A stretch of DNA of 64,000 nucleotides from Pseudomonadota bacterium (GTDB lineage: Bacteria > Pseudomonadota > Gammaproteobacteria > Steroidobacterales > Steroidobacteraceae): NCBI GenBank assembly GCA_003242685.1, contig QGVD01000006.1:1-64000 (forward strand), written 5' to 3'. The notes below the pieces were generated by a model. The model did no database searches. It was not told the origin of the DNA and saw only the letters and a program-made list of their open reading frames with translations. Every line of letters begins with the position of its first letter. The first letter of the stretch is position 1. This document shows positions 8,490-16,375 of this stretch, one piece after another. The translations under genes were made by a program, and so were the position numbers.

Positions 8490-10060
8490 GCCCTGCCCCT
8501 CTCGCGCAGATGCTTCGGCCAGATCCCCGACTTGCCCGGCGAGAGAATGCCGTTCGGATCGAGCGCGTCCTTGATCCTCTCGTGCATCTTCCAGAGCGCG
8601 TTGTCGTTCCAGCCGTACGTGCGCGCGATCATGTCCATGTAGTGGATGTGCGTGCGGTACTCGCCGTAGCCTTCGGCGGCCGCCTCGCGCACCAGAATCG
8701 TGAAGAGCTCGTCGATCTTCCGGCGCTCCTCGGGATCGTTGTGGTCGTACACGATCACCGTCACGTGGTGCAGCTCCCGGAAGCCGACCGCCATGAGGCC
8801 CATGTAGTCGAAGCCGTACTCCCGCACGCGGCGGCTCACCATGCGGTACTGCTTGATGGCGTCCTCACCGGTGGTCGGCGAAACGGGTGAGAAGCCCACG
8901 TGGCCGCCGCCTCCGTTCCAGTTGAGGAAACCGAACTCGGTCAGCTTCGGAATGCCTCGCATCGTCTCGGCGCGATGGGCGAGGATGTCCGGTCGCCGCT
9001 TGCGGTCCTCGAGGAAGTAGAACTTCGCTCCCGGAATCTTCGAGAACGAGTCCCGGATCACCGTCCACAGCGCATCCGTGATCGGCGGCGGTCCGTAGAG
9101 CGCGCCGCAGAAGTTCCACATGCCGATCTCGTGGTCGGCCATGATCTTCTTCGCGACGCTGTCCGGGATGGGGCCGTCACCGTCGTAGTACTGGCTCTTC
9201 GTCGAGAACAGGGCCGCGTCGAGCACGAGACTGCGGATCGTCGCCGCGTTCTGGATGACGTTGTTGAGCCTGAGCGGGCGCACGATCTCGACGACCTGCT
9301 CGATGTCCTCCTCGCGCGGGAAGGTGATGAGATACGGGCGGTATCCTCCGGGGTCCGGCATGAGCCAGATGCCCATCTTCGTGACGATGCCGAAGTTCGA
9401 CTGCGAGAAGATGCCGTCGACGTAGGGACCGAAGCCGTACTTGAAGAGCTGCCAGGTGTTGTTGCCCGGCAGCGCGCCCATTCCCGTCCGCACCACCTCG
9501 CCGGTCGGCAGCACCACTTCCATTCCACACTGCATCATGAAGTGGTCGCCGTACGGCGTGTAGCCCACGCCGTGATCGAGCGCGTTCCCGACGACGCTGC
9601 CCCAGCCGGGGTCCGGCACGTCGAGCCACAATTTCAGGCCGCGCTCCTCGATGTACCGATAGAGATCGAAGTAGCTGACGCCGGGCTCGACGAGCGCGTA
9701 GGCGAACTTCTCGTTGACCTCGAGGATCCGGTTCATGCGGCTCAGGTCGAGAACGACCGAGCCCGAGAGAACCGGCGCTGCGCCGCCGTACGCGAAGTTC
9801 TTGCCTCGCGACACCACCCAGAGTGGAACCCGGAACTCGTTGGCGACCTTGACGATCGCCTGCACTTCCTCGGTCGAATCCGGAGCCACCGCGGCGTGTG
9901 CTCTGTAGCGGCTCTCGTCGTTGGTGATCGTGTAGGGGTCGCGATAGCTCGCCACCTTCTCGCCGGTGAAGACCCACTCGGGACCGGCGATCCTGCGGAA
10001 TCGCTCCAGGGCCTCCGCCATCTGTTCGGCGGTCACTCCCGGCGGCAGTGGATCGGCCAT
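8486..10060 (-). CDS. VAO/PCMH-family FAD-dependent phenol oxidoreductase
   Basis: This 524-residue flavoprotein belongs to the vanillyl-alcohol oxidase / p-cresol methylhydroxylase family, which oxidises para-alkyl phenols through a quinone methide. The FAD domain shows SRGKNFAYGGAAP (residues 84-96), LWLDVPDPGWGSVVGN and GVGYTPYGDHFMM. The substrate domain has the paired Tyr468-Arg469 in GEYRTH and ends DPNGILSPGKSGIWP. His387 in NGGGGHVGFSP sits where VAO carries its FAD-linking histidine. The residue where PCMH has its FAD-linking tyrosine is Leu379. Both comparisons are from remembered sequences. The overlapping cytochrome gene argues for a dehydrogenase (eugenol- or alkylphenol-hydroxylase type) rather than an oxidase. 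No signal peptide is visible. It starts 15 bp after the small Tat protein gene. Confidence 0.88.
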   Translation of the reverse strand: MADPLPPGVTAEQMAEALERFRRIAGPEWVFTGEKVASYRDPYTITNDESRYRAHAAVAPDSTEEVQAIVKVANEFRVPLWVVSRGKNFAYGGAAPVLSGSVVLDLSRMNRILEVNEKFAYALVEPGVSYFDLYRYIEERGLKLWLDVPDPGWGSVVGNALDHGVGYTPYGDHFMMQCGMEVVLPTGEVVRTGMGALPGNNTWQLFKYGFGPYVDGIFSQSNFGIVTKMGIWLMPDPGGYRPYLITFPREEDIEQVVEIVRPLRLNNVIQNAATIRSLVLDAALFSTKSQYYDGDGPIPDSVAKKIMADHEIGMWNFCGALYGPPPITDALWTVIRDSFSKIPGAKFYFLEDRKRRPDILAHRAETMRGIPKLTEFGFLNWNGGGGHVGFSPVSPTTGEDAIKQYRMVSRRVREYGFDYMGLMAVGFRELHHVTVIVYDHNDPEERRKIDELFTILVREAAAEGYGEYRTHIHYMDMIARTYGWNDNALWKMHERIKDALDPNGILSPGKSGIWPKHLRERGRA

Positions 10061-10075
10061 GATTTCGTTCCTCGC

Positions 10076-10462
10076 TCAGTTCTTCGGGCTGGAATGCATC
10101 GTCCAGAGGAGCAGGTTCCGGTCGACTCGCGACACTCGCGCATCGACGAACGCGTGCTCGCTCAGCAGGACGCCGAGACAGAAGTGGAAGGATCCGGTCG
10201 TGACACCGCGCAAGGTCAGCGACTTCTCACGGACCTCACGCGCGAGCGCTTCCGTCCAGAAAGGCGTGACGTCACCATGAACCGCGAGCAGCCGGGCCGA
10301 CTCGGACCATGCCGCCGCGACCTGCCGCGCGCGCTCGAAGCGCTCATCGAAGAAGGCGTAGCGGTACGGGCCGGTGAGAGACGCGGAGAACGCCGGCAAC
10401 GTCAGGACGGAAGGGAGCAGCGCGGTCGATGCGGCTGCCTGGATGAACTGCCTTCGCTCCAT
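10076..10462 (-). CDS. Small Tat-exported protein of unknown function
   Basis: This 128-residue protein starts MERRQFIQAAASTALLP, a short twin-arginine signal ending near FSASL. The remaining 100 residues resemble no family I recognise. They are mixed alpha/beta in character, with a single Cys and a C-terminal segment containing WTMHSSP. I set the start at the ATG at 10462 because GGGAGGGGGC lies immediately upstream; the longer open frame has no signal. It is 15 bp ahead of the flavoprotein gene and 110 bp after the PQQ dehydrogenase gene. An escort or assembly role for the flavoprotein, which has no export signal of its own, is possible but is only inference. Confidence 0.7.
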   Translation of the reverse strand: MERRQFIQAAASTALLPSVLTLPAFSASLTGPYRYAFFDERFERARQVAAAWSESARLLAVHGDVTPFWTEALAREVREKSLTLRGVTTGSFHFCLGVLLSEHAFVDARVSRVDRNLLLWTMHSSPKN

Positions 10463-10572
10463 GCCCCCTCCCAAGCCGGAGAACTGCGCAAACTGTAGAC
10501 CGGCCCGGCGCGTATGGCCAGTGGCCGCGATCTCCGCGCGTCCCGGGGCGGTCCATGGTCCCGCAGGAGCTC

Positions 10573-12435
10573 TCAGCGCAGCTCTTCGTGGATGAACGTT
10601 GCGACGTCCAGCACGTGCTGCTCGTCGAGGAGATCGGGATAGAGCTTCGGCATCGGGGGTTTCGGGTCCTTGATGTACGCGATCGTCGAGGCGAGATCCT
10701 GACGCGCGCCGAGACCGCCGAGCCGGCGATCCGCAATCATGTTGCCGTCGGGTCCGTGGCAGGCGATGCACACCTGCTCGTAGAGCCTGCGGCCGTTGGC
10801 GGGATTCGCCTTGCCCGCAGTCCCACCCGTCGCTGGCGCATTCGCCGCCGCGCCGGACGAGGAGCTTCCGGCGGCTCGACGCTCCGGGTTGAGCGTCATG
10901 ATCACGACGCTCGGAAGCCCGAGGTCGCCGAAGGCATTGCGCGAGATGTTGCCGGCAGCGAAAGCCACGTACTGCTTGCCCGCGACCTCATAGGTCACGA
11001 CACCACCGGCCATCGCGCCGCCGACACGCACCTTGTGCACGAGCGCGCCGGTCCTGCTGTTGAAGACGAGCAGATTCCCCGCGAGATCGCCCGTGAACGT
11101 GACGCCGCCCGCGGTCGGCGTGACACCCGCGACGACCGGCTTCTCGGCGTGATAGCGCCAGCGGACTTCGCCGGTCACGCTGTCGATGGCCGTGACCCAT
11201 CCGGTAGCCGGTCCATCAGGCTCAACCGTTCCCCCGAAACTCGCCTCCGACGGCGCGTACTTCGACTCGCCGGACTTCACGATGAAGCAGATGTCCACCG
11301 CTCCCGTGATGAGCGAACCCGTGAGGAGGTCCAGCGCGGGACCGTTCCACTCGACGCCTCCGGCGAAGCCGGGGCAGATGCGCACGCCTTCCGGAGTCGG
11401 TCCGGCAGGGGCATTCTCGATGCGGGTCACCGGTGTACGGAACACGACCTTTCGCGTGTCGCGGTCCACCGCGGTCACGTAGCCGTCCTTGCCGGCGAAG
11501 ACGAGATAGTCGCGGACGTCCGCGGTTCGGTAGAGCACCGGCGGTGCCGCGAGGTCGAAATCCTGCCAGTCCGCCGGCACGCTCTGGTGCCACCACTTGA
11601 GCGCGCCGGTACGTGCATCGAGCACGACGACCGAGTTCGTGAAGAGATTCGTGCCCGGGCGGTACGCGCGGTCGAGATCCGGCCAGGGATTCCCTACCGG
11701 GACGAAGAGCTCGCCCGTCGTCACGTCGAGCGTCATCGCACCCCACACGCCACCTCCGCCGGTCTTCGCGGACTCGGGACGCAGCCACGTTTCGGCGCCC
11801 GGCTCGTCTCCCATCGGAATGGTGTTGAAGCGCCACAGCTCGCGTCCCGTCTGAGCGTCGTACGCCATGACGCGTCCGCGGATGCCGTGCTCGCTGCCCG
11901 CGATGCCCATGAACACCATGCCCTGCCAGGCGAGCGGCGCCGCCCCGGCCGACTCGCCGAGCCTCGGCGAGCCTATGACGTTCTTCCAGAGGAGCCTGCC
12001 CGTCGCCGCATCGAGCGCGATGAGCCGCGCATCGCCCGTGCCGCGGAACACGCGTCCGTCGAGCACGGCGAGCCCTCGGCTCGACGGCGAAACGATCTCC
12101 TCGTCCGGCACGTAGGTGTGCTTCCAGCGGATGGCGCACGTCGTCGCATCGAGCGCGACCGTCTCGCGTCCCGTGTTGGTGTAGATGACGCCGTCGACGA
12201 CGATCAGCCCCGCGTGGAACGAGGTCGGCCCGTCGATCTGGACCCGGCAGACCTCGCCGAGCTGCGAGGCATTCTCGGGCGTGATCTCCTTGAGCGGCGA
12301 GTAACGCACGCCGTCGAGCCGGTTGTTGTAGGCAGGCCATTGGGCACCAGGCAGAGACGCCTGCGCGATTGCGATGGACGCCGTCAGTGAGCCGCAGGCG
12401 AGGAGCCCTGCGGTGATGAGCTTCACTATGCGCAT
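10573..12435 (-). CDS. PQQ-type propeller dehydrogenase with C-terminal cytochrome c domain
   Basis: This 620-residue protein is probably a quinohaemoprotein dehydrogenase. After a Sec signal (MRIVKLITAGLLACG, cleavage near AIA) comes a PQQ-family eight-blade beta-propeller with repeated blade motifs (VALDATTCAIRWKH, ALDAATGRLLWKN, YDAQTGRELWRF, VLDARTGALKWWH). The DWQDFDLAAPP segment resembles the region holding the catalytic aspartate of PQQ alcohol dehydrogenases. The C-terminus is a cytochrome c domain, C556-I-A-C-H560 with candidate ligand Met595 in PPMPKLYP. I see no vicinal CysCys pair like that of methanol dehydrogenase. The start is the ATG at 12435, 23 bp after the NTF2-like gene; the longer frame would overlap that gene. 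The likely substrate is an alcohol or aldehyde from the phenolic pathway around it. Confidence 0.85.
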   Translation of the reverse strand: MRIVKLITAGLLACGSLTASIAIAQASLPGAQWPAYNNRLDGVRYSPLKEITPENASQLGEVCRVQIDGPTSFHAGLIVVDGVIYTNTGRETVALDATTCAIRWKHTYVPDEEIVSPSSRGLAVLDGRVFRGTGDARLIALDAATGRLLWKNVIGSPRLGESAGAAPLAWQGMVFMGIAGSEHGIRGRVMAYDAQTGRELWRFNTIPMGDEPGAETWLRPESAKTGGGGVWGAMTLDVTTGELFVPVGNPWPDLDRAYRPGTNLFTNSVVVLDARTGALKWWHQSVPADWQDFDLAAPPVLYRTADVRDYLVFAGKDGYVTAVDRDTRKVVFRTPVTRIENAPAGPTPEGVRICPGFAGGVEWNGPALDLLTGSLITGAVDICFIVKSGESKYAPSEASFGGTVEPDGPATGWVTAIDSVTGEVRWRYHAEKPVVAGVTPTAGGVTFTGDLAGNLLVFNSRTGALVHKVRVGGAMAGGVVTYEVAGKQYVAFAAGNISRNAFGDLGLPSVVIMTLNPERRAAGSSSSGAAANAPATGGTAGKANPANGRRLYEQVCIACHGPDGNMIADRRLGGLGARQDLASTIAYIKDPKPPMPKLYPDLLDEQHVLDVATFIHEELR

Positions 12436-12458
12436 GGTGTGGTGCACTTCTTCGCCGA

Positions 12459-13076
12459 TCAGCCCGCCGGATAGATCAGCGAAGCGATCTTCCACTCGCC
12501 CGCCGACTTGACGTACCTCGCCTCGAGACGGCCGCTCTCCCAGCGGCAGTCGGCCAATTGACCCTGAAGGCGCGCCATCTGCGCCGCCGTGCAGTCGTCC
12601 TGCAACGGGACGCCGAGCTGCACGTCGACGTGCAGGATCGCAGTCGCCTGCGTGCAGTCGTCCGCGATCGTCACCGCATCCTCACTCTGGCGCGCGTTCG
12701 GCCTGTAGGCACAGTGGAGCACGGCGGCTGTCTGCTCCCGATACTGCTCCGCGAACAGCCGGCGGATCCCCGCCTTACCGGTCGCGCTCACGCCGCTCAG
12801 GTTCACCATCGCCCCTTCGTCGAAGAGCTCGGCAAGCGCGTCGTAGGAGCGGCTCTCGATCTGCGCCGCGAACGCAAGGTGAACGCCGCGGATCGCCTCG
12901 CGCTCCTTTGCGTGATCCAGCTCGCGCCGCAGGCGCATCAGCTCCTCTTCCCCGCTCCGGGTCCCGGCGGCAACCGCAGAGGAAACACCGACGGCCGAGG
13001 CGACACCTGCACCGAGAATCGCACCGCCCTTCGCGAAGAATTCGCGCCGCGTGCTCCTTGCCCTCATTCCGCTCAT
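12459..13076 (-). CDS. NTF2/SnoaL-like protein with Tat signal
   Basis: This 205-residue protein has a twin-arginine signal (STRREFFAKGG, then a hydrophobic AILGAGVASAVGV stretch) followed by a SnoaL/NTF2-like domain. A helical linker rich in Arg and Glu (residues about 43-62) precedes the fold. The fold includes IRGVHLAFAAQI, YDALAELFDEGAMVNL and a late EWKIASLIYPAG strand. Four Cys residues, unusual for the family, could form disulfides after export. The start at 13076 follows TGAGGAGCTGCAC. It is 10 bp after the calycin-like gene and 23 bp before the PQQ dehydrogenase gene, so the three should be co-transcribed. Relatives act as dehydratases or isomerases, or have no known activity; no catalytic pair is evident. 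Confidence 0.82.
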   Translation of the reverse strand: MSGMRARSTRREFFAKGGAILGAGVASAVGVSSAVAAGTRSGEEELMRLRRELDHAKEREAIRGVHLAFAAQIESRSYDALAELFDEGAMVNLSGVSATGKAGIRRLFAEQYREQTAAVLHCAYRPNARQSEDAVTIADDCTQATAILHVDVQLGVPLQDDCTAAQMARLQGQLADCRWESGRLEARYVKSAGEWKIASLIYPAG

Positions 13077-13086
13077 GTGCAGCTCC

Positions 13087-14865
13087 TCAGACCTTCAGGC
13101 CCAGGTACTTCCTGATCTCGAACCTGCCGGCATGGCGGGCGCGAGCCCCGATCACGCTGAGAGACAATCCCCGGCTGCCGACGTGATAACCGAAGCCGGC
13201 GTCGTGCATCGTGCGCTGATTGAAGCAGATGACGCCGAGCGTGCCGTTGCAGGCTTCCTCGATCCACGACATGAGATACACGCCGTCGCGCAGCTTCGCG
13301 TACCAGCCGGGCGAACTCCACTGCATGCCGCCAGACCCGTCGGGCTGGAAGATGATCCACGAATAGGCGGAAGGCGTGGCGTAGAAGTGCATGGACGTGA
13401 GCCCGGGATTGCCGGGCTGGTAGTTCCACGTGACGCACTCGCCCACCATCTCGTCCGTCCAGCCGTGGCGCAGATAGGTCGGAGGCGTCGGCGCGCCTTC
13501 CATCTCGAGCACGCCGAAGTAGTACTTCACGGTCGTTTCGTTGTTGCGGAACGGCGAGCCGGTCGTGCCCTTCACGAGGGTGGCGAGCCCGTTCTTCATG
13601 TCGAAAGCCACCATCGCGCAGGAGCGCGGGAACTCCGCGTCCAGGAGGTGCGCGAAGAAGTACAGCCGGTCGTCGGGCTCGTACATCTCGTACCACGCCT
13701 CGCGCCAGTGGCTGTCGCCTTCGTAGCGCCACCTGAGCTTCCTCGCGTCGACGAACTCGTACTCGATCACGGGTCCGCCGTCGTCCATCCGGACCGTGAG
13801 CTTCCTGCCCGCGAAGTGCGTGACGAGCTCGCTCTTGTAGCCGCCCATGCCCTGGGCACCGCTGCCCTTGCCGTCGCCGAAGGCATGGGCCTTGTTGAGC
13901 ACCGCGTCCCTCACCTGCTCGTCGGTCATCACTTCGAAGGTCTCGAGCGGGCGGTACACACGGCGCGGACCGCGGGTCTCGCCGTTGTTGCCGAACACTT
14001 CGAACGTCGCGATCTGTCCGGTGATCTCACCCCGGCCGGTGTACATGGAGTACTCGAGCTCGTCCTTCTCGTTGAGCCCGAGACGCACGCCCCGCTCCGT
14101 CATGTCGAAGAGATCGATCACCTGCAGGGTGAAGATCCCCGAGAACTCGCACTCGATGCGCGAGTAGATGAACTGGTGGTCGTTGACCATGATGTAGTCG
14201 GAAGGCGCGCAGACCGTGAGCTCGCCTCCGAAACGCGTGAGCTCGATGAAGTTCGAGTAGATGATGGACAGATAGAACTCGAGGATCTCGATGTCGTCGT
14301 CCTGCTTCCAGTAGATGCCCTTGCCCTCGAGCCGGTTGGTGTAGGTGTGACGTGCGGTCGGCGCAGGTCCCCCGCGGTCCACGTAGCCGAACCAGATCCT
14401 GCGCTGCGCTTCGCGATTGCGGCGACCGTTCCTGAACTGCGGCTCCCGCCCCGCCTCCCGCGCCGCGGCGATCTCCTGCGGGGCATAGCCGCTGAAGTAC
14501 ACCTCGAACACCGTGGCGAGGCCGGTGTGCTGATCGACGATGAGCTTGTATCCGCGCTGCGTGCCGGGAATCATGTGCGAGACCAGCACCAGGCTCCGGT
14601 CCTCGAGCGCGCCGTATCCCGCGCGGATCGGCCTGCCGCCGTTCTCGGCGAGCTCGAGCTCCCGGGCATTGCGGAAGCGGTACTCGAGCACGGGACCGCC
14701 GTCGGTCACGATCCTGAGCTGCCTGCCCGCCAGCACGTTCGACAATGCGGATCTGCTGACCGGCCCGCTCGCGGTGGGGCGCAGCGCTTCGCTCATCTGC
14801 GCTTCCGTCAGATCCGTATAGGGAATCCGATGCATCTGCAGGCGCTGGTACTTACGCATCGACAC
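13087..14865 (-). CDS. Tandem calycin protein, MoaF / phenolic acid decarboxylase-like
   Basis: This 592-residue protein has two similar halves, each with calycin (lipocalin-like) segments. The halves begin LAGRQLRIVTDGGPVLEYRF and FAGRKLTVRMDDGGPVIEYEF, an internal duplication. The last segment, DGVYLMSWIEEACNGTLGVI then NQRTMHDAGFG, resembles bacterial phenolic acid decarboxylase, and the N-terminal parts resemble MoaF. These families share a fold clan. Ordinary MoaF and phenolic acid decarboxylase are well under half this length. No signal peptide is seen. I chose GTG at 14865, with GAGGAG seven bases upstream; an ATG two codons later is possible. It heads the minus-strand cluster, so a role in binding or converting an aromatic compound is inferred. 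Confidence 0.7.
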   Translation of the reverse strand: MSMRKYQRLQMHRIPYTDLTEAQMSEALRPTASGPVSRSALSNVLAGRQLRIVTDGGPVLEYRFRNARELELAENGGRPIRAGYGALEDRSLVLVSHMIPGTQRGYKLIVDQHTGLATVFEVYFSGYAPQEIAAAREAGREPQFRNGRRNREAQRRIWFGYVDRGGPAPTARHTYTNRLEGKGIYWKQDDDIEILEFYLSIIYSNFIELTRFGGELTVCAPSDYIMVNDHQFIYSRIECEFSGIFTLQVIDLFDMTERGVRLGLNEKDELEYSMYTGRGEITGQIATFEVFGNNGETRGPRRVYRPLETFEVMTDEQVRDAVLNKAHAFGDGKGSGAQGMGGYKSELVTHFAGRKLTVRMDDGGPVIEYEFVDARKLRWRYEGDSHWREAWYEMYEPDDRLYFFAHLLDAEFPRSCAMVAFDMKNGLATLVKGTTGSPFRNNETTVKYYFGVLEMEGAPTPPTYLRHGWTDEMVGECVTWNYQPGNPGLTSMHFYATPSAYSWIIFQPDGSGGMQWSSPGWYAKLRDGVYLMSWIEEACNGTLGVICFNQRTMHDAGFGYHVGSRGLSLSVIGARARHAGRFEIRKYLGLKV

Positions 14866-14906
14866 GGCAGTCTCCTCTGCAGAACCGGGGACGCGGACCG
14901 CCGCGG

Positions 14907-14912
14907 ATTGTA
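14907..14912 (-). promoter_or_regulatory. Candidate -10 element of the calycin-PQQ-flavoprotein cluster
   Basis: On the minus strand the hexamer TACAAT matches a sigma-70 -10 box in otherwise GC-rich DNA. A start of transcription about 7 bases further would give a leader of roughly 35 nt before the GTG at 14865. No good TTGACA-like -35 lies 16-18 bp upstream, so activation by a regulator is likely if the site is real. Confidence 0.35.
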
Positions 14913-15003
14913 GTCGATCCGTTCCGCGCCATGCCTTCCACCTGCGGGAGCGGCGTGGAGGCTGAAGTGAACGGCGATGACGGAGTCGCGGGAGCGAAGG
15001 GAT

Positions 15004-15021
15004 CGGTTGCGTTCGCAACCG
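15004..15021. terminator. Hairpin after the flgL transcript
   Basis: CGGTTGC and GCAACCG form a perfect 7-bp stem around a 4-base loop, 21 bp beyond the end of the last minus-strand gene of the flgB-flgL group. There is no long T tract. It separates the flagellar genes from the catabolic cluster. Confidence 0.5.
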
Positions 15022-15042
15022 GCGGAGAGCGCGAGACGCCCG

Positions 15043-15273
15043 TCAGTCAGTCTTGCCTTCGGCGACTGCCATCCGCGGCAACGATGCGCGGACCCGCGGC
15101 GGTGGCTCGCCCAACGCGATGCTCAGGGCCAGCGCGCACGCTTCGACGAGAACTTCACGCAGATCCGCCTCGCGGAGGCGCAGCTCCACCGTGCCCTCTC
15201 CGTACCGGGAGAACGTGGAGCGACTGACTGCCGTGCCGATCTCGCGGGCGAGTTCCTCGATCGCCAACGACAT
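15043..15273 (-). CDS. Small protein of unknown function at the end of the flg operon
   Basis: This 76-residue protein starts MSLAIEELAREIG and is predicted mostly helical, with an acidic/basic patterned centre (GTVELRLREADLREVL). It has no Cys, signal peptide or membrane segment. I do not recognise the family. The start at 15273 is 6 bp after the stop of the 355-residue unknown protein, so the two are almost certainly co-transcribed and translated together. Position suggests a flagellar accessory role, for example a chaperone or regulator, but the sequence gives no direct support. The codon pattern is like that of the neighbours. Confidence 0.55.
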   Translation of the reverse strand: MSLAIEELAREIGTAVSRSTFSRYGEGTVELRLREADLREVLVEACALALSIALGEPPPRVRASLPRMAVAEGKTD

Positions 15274-15279
15274 CTGTCG

Positions 15280-16347
15280 TCAGAGGGATTTGAGGGCGGC
15301 AATCACGCGTTCGCGGCTCAGCCTCGTAACCGCAGGAGCGGCAGCGGCCAGCATTCGATAATCACCCTGGGACGCCGCGGCTTCGAAGGTCCGCACGAAC
15401 TGCGCGCACCACTGCGCGTCGGCACGTGCCGATGCTGCCTGCCCTGCGGCGGCAAGCCGCGTGCTCTCCTCCGCCAGCAGGCCCGTCACCGCCAGATGAG
15501 CCCGCCGCAGATGCTCGCTCGCCTGCTGCACCTTCCGCAGCGTGCCCTCCCGCGCGGTGACGTCCTCGACGCTCCACTCCTGCGGCCGGATCGCCGGCGG
15601 CTCCGGCGTTGCCGGCACTCTGTTGAACCGGCCGGTAGGGAACCGCCGCCCCTCGCCTCTGATCGCGAGGGTATCGCGAATGGCAGGCCAGGCGGACTCA
15701 GCCGCTTCGAACCGGAGCTCTCCGTCCGCGCCGCGCGTCGCACGCACGCCGACGGGCGCGAGTGCACGGTCGAAACGCTTCACGAGCTCGTCGTCCGACA
15801 GATGCGGCTCGACGAGGACGGACGACACTTCCGTGCGGCCGCGCGCCTCCACGGCGAGACTCAGAAGCTCCTGCGGCCCCGAGCGCAGCGTCGCGAAGTC
15901 GAGGCCCCGCACGGTGAATCCGAGTCGAGGGACTCCATCGCGCACGAGCTCGAGTTGTCGGCCGAGCAGTCCGCCGGACGCCCGCGACCTGGTGCTCCAG
16001 AGCTCCGCAAACTGACGGATCCGCTCGTCGAGCGGCTCACCGTCCTTCCGCGCACCCGTGCCGGCGCGTGCGGCATCGGCCGAGCGCTGCGTGAGCGCGG
16101 TCTCGATGTCCCGCAATTGCTTGCGTGCCGTGACGAGGAACTGGAGCGCCTGCTGGGCGGCAGCCACGCGCCGGTTGTACTGCGGGTCGACCGTCCGCAG
16201 CCCGCGGTGGGGAACCGCGGCGGAGCGAACGGCTTCCTGCGTGGCCGGCCGATGCTGCGCGGCGTCGACCGCGCGCGGCGCCGCAGCGGACCCGGTGCCA
16301 CTCTGACGTGCGACGGGACGGCTCGTTTCGAGCGCGACAGCCTGCAT
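15280..16347 (-). CDS. Unrecognised flagellar-cluster protein following flgL
   Basis: This 355-residue protein has no signal peptide or membrane segment. The first 55 residues are Ala/Arg-rich and probably disordered. Residues about 56-120 and 265-330 look like long amphipathic helices (QALQFLVTARKQLRDIETAL; EGTLRKVQQASEHLRRAHLAV), separated by a central domain with ELLSLAVEARGR and FDRALAPVGVRATRG. I do not recognise a family. It starts 28 bp after flgL and ends 6 bp before a second unknown gene. In the E. coli and Aeromonas Flag-2 clusters the gene after lfgL is, as I recall, lafW; whether this is related cannot be decided here. The two-helix ends are reminiscent of filament or junction proteins, but that is only a structural impression. 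Confidence 0.65.
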   Translation of the reverse strand: MQAVALETSRPVARQSGTGSAAAPRAVDAAQHRPATQEAVRSAAVPHRGLRTVDPQYNRRVAAAQQALQFLVTARKQLRDIETALTQRSADAARAGTGARKDGEPLDERIRQFAELWSTRSRASGGLLGRQLELVRDGVPRLGFTVRGLDFATLRSGPQELLSLAVEARGRTEVSSVLVEPHLSDDELVKRFDRALAPVGVRATRGADGELRFEAAESAWPAIRDTLAIRGEGRRFPTGRFNRVPATPEPPAIRPQEWSVEDVTAREGTLRKVQQASEHLRRAHLAVTGLLAEESTRLAAAGQAASARADAQWCAQFVRTFEAAASQGDYRMLAAAAPAVTRLSRERVIAALKSL

Positions 16348-16375
16348 GACTCGACGACCGATGAAGGGTGACGGC

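Noticed and set aside
8486..10060. Calling the flavoprotein pchF outright
   Set aside because: The tyrosine that holds FAD in p-cresol methylhydroxylase appears to be Leu; a VAO/eugenol-hydroxylase type is as likely.
6762..14913. Long plus-strand open frames (500-630 codons) opposite the catabolic cluster
   Set aside because: They are antisense to well-recognised genes, are Arg/Glu/His-rich without motifs, and arise from GC-rich codon bias.
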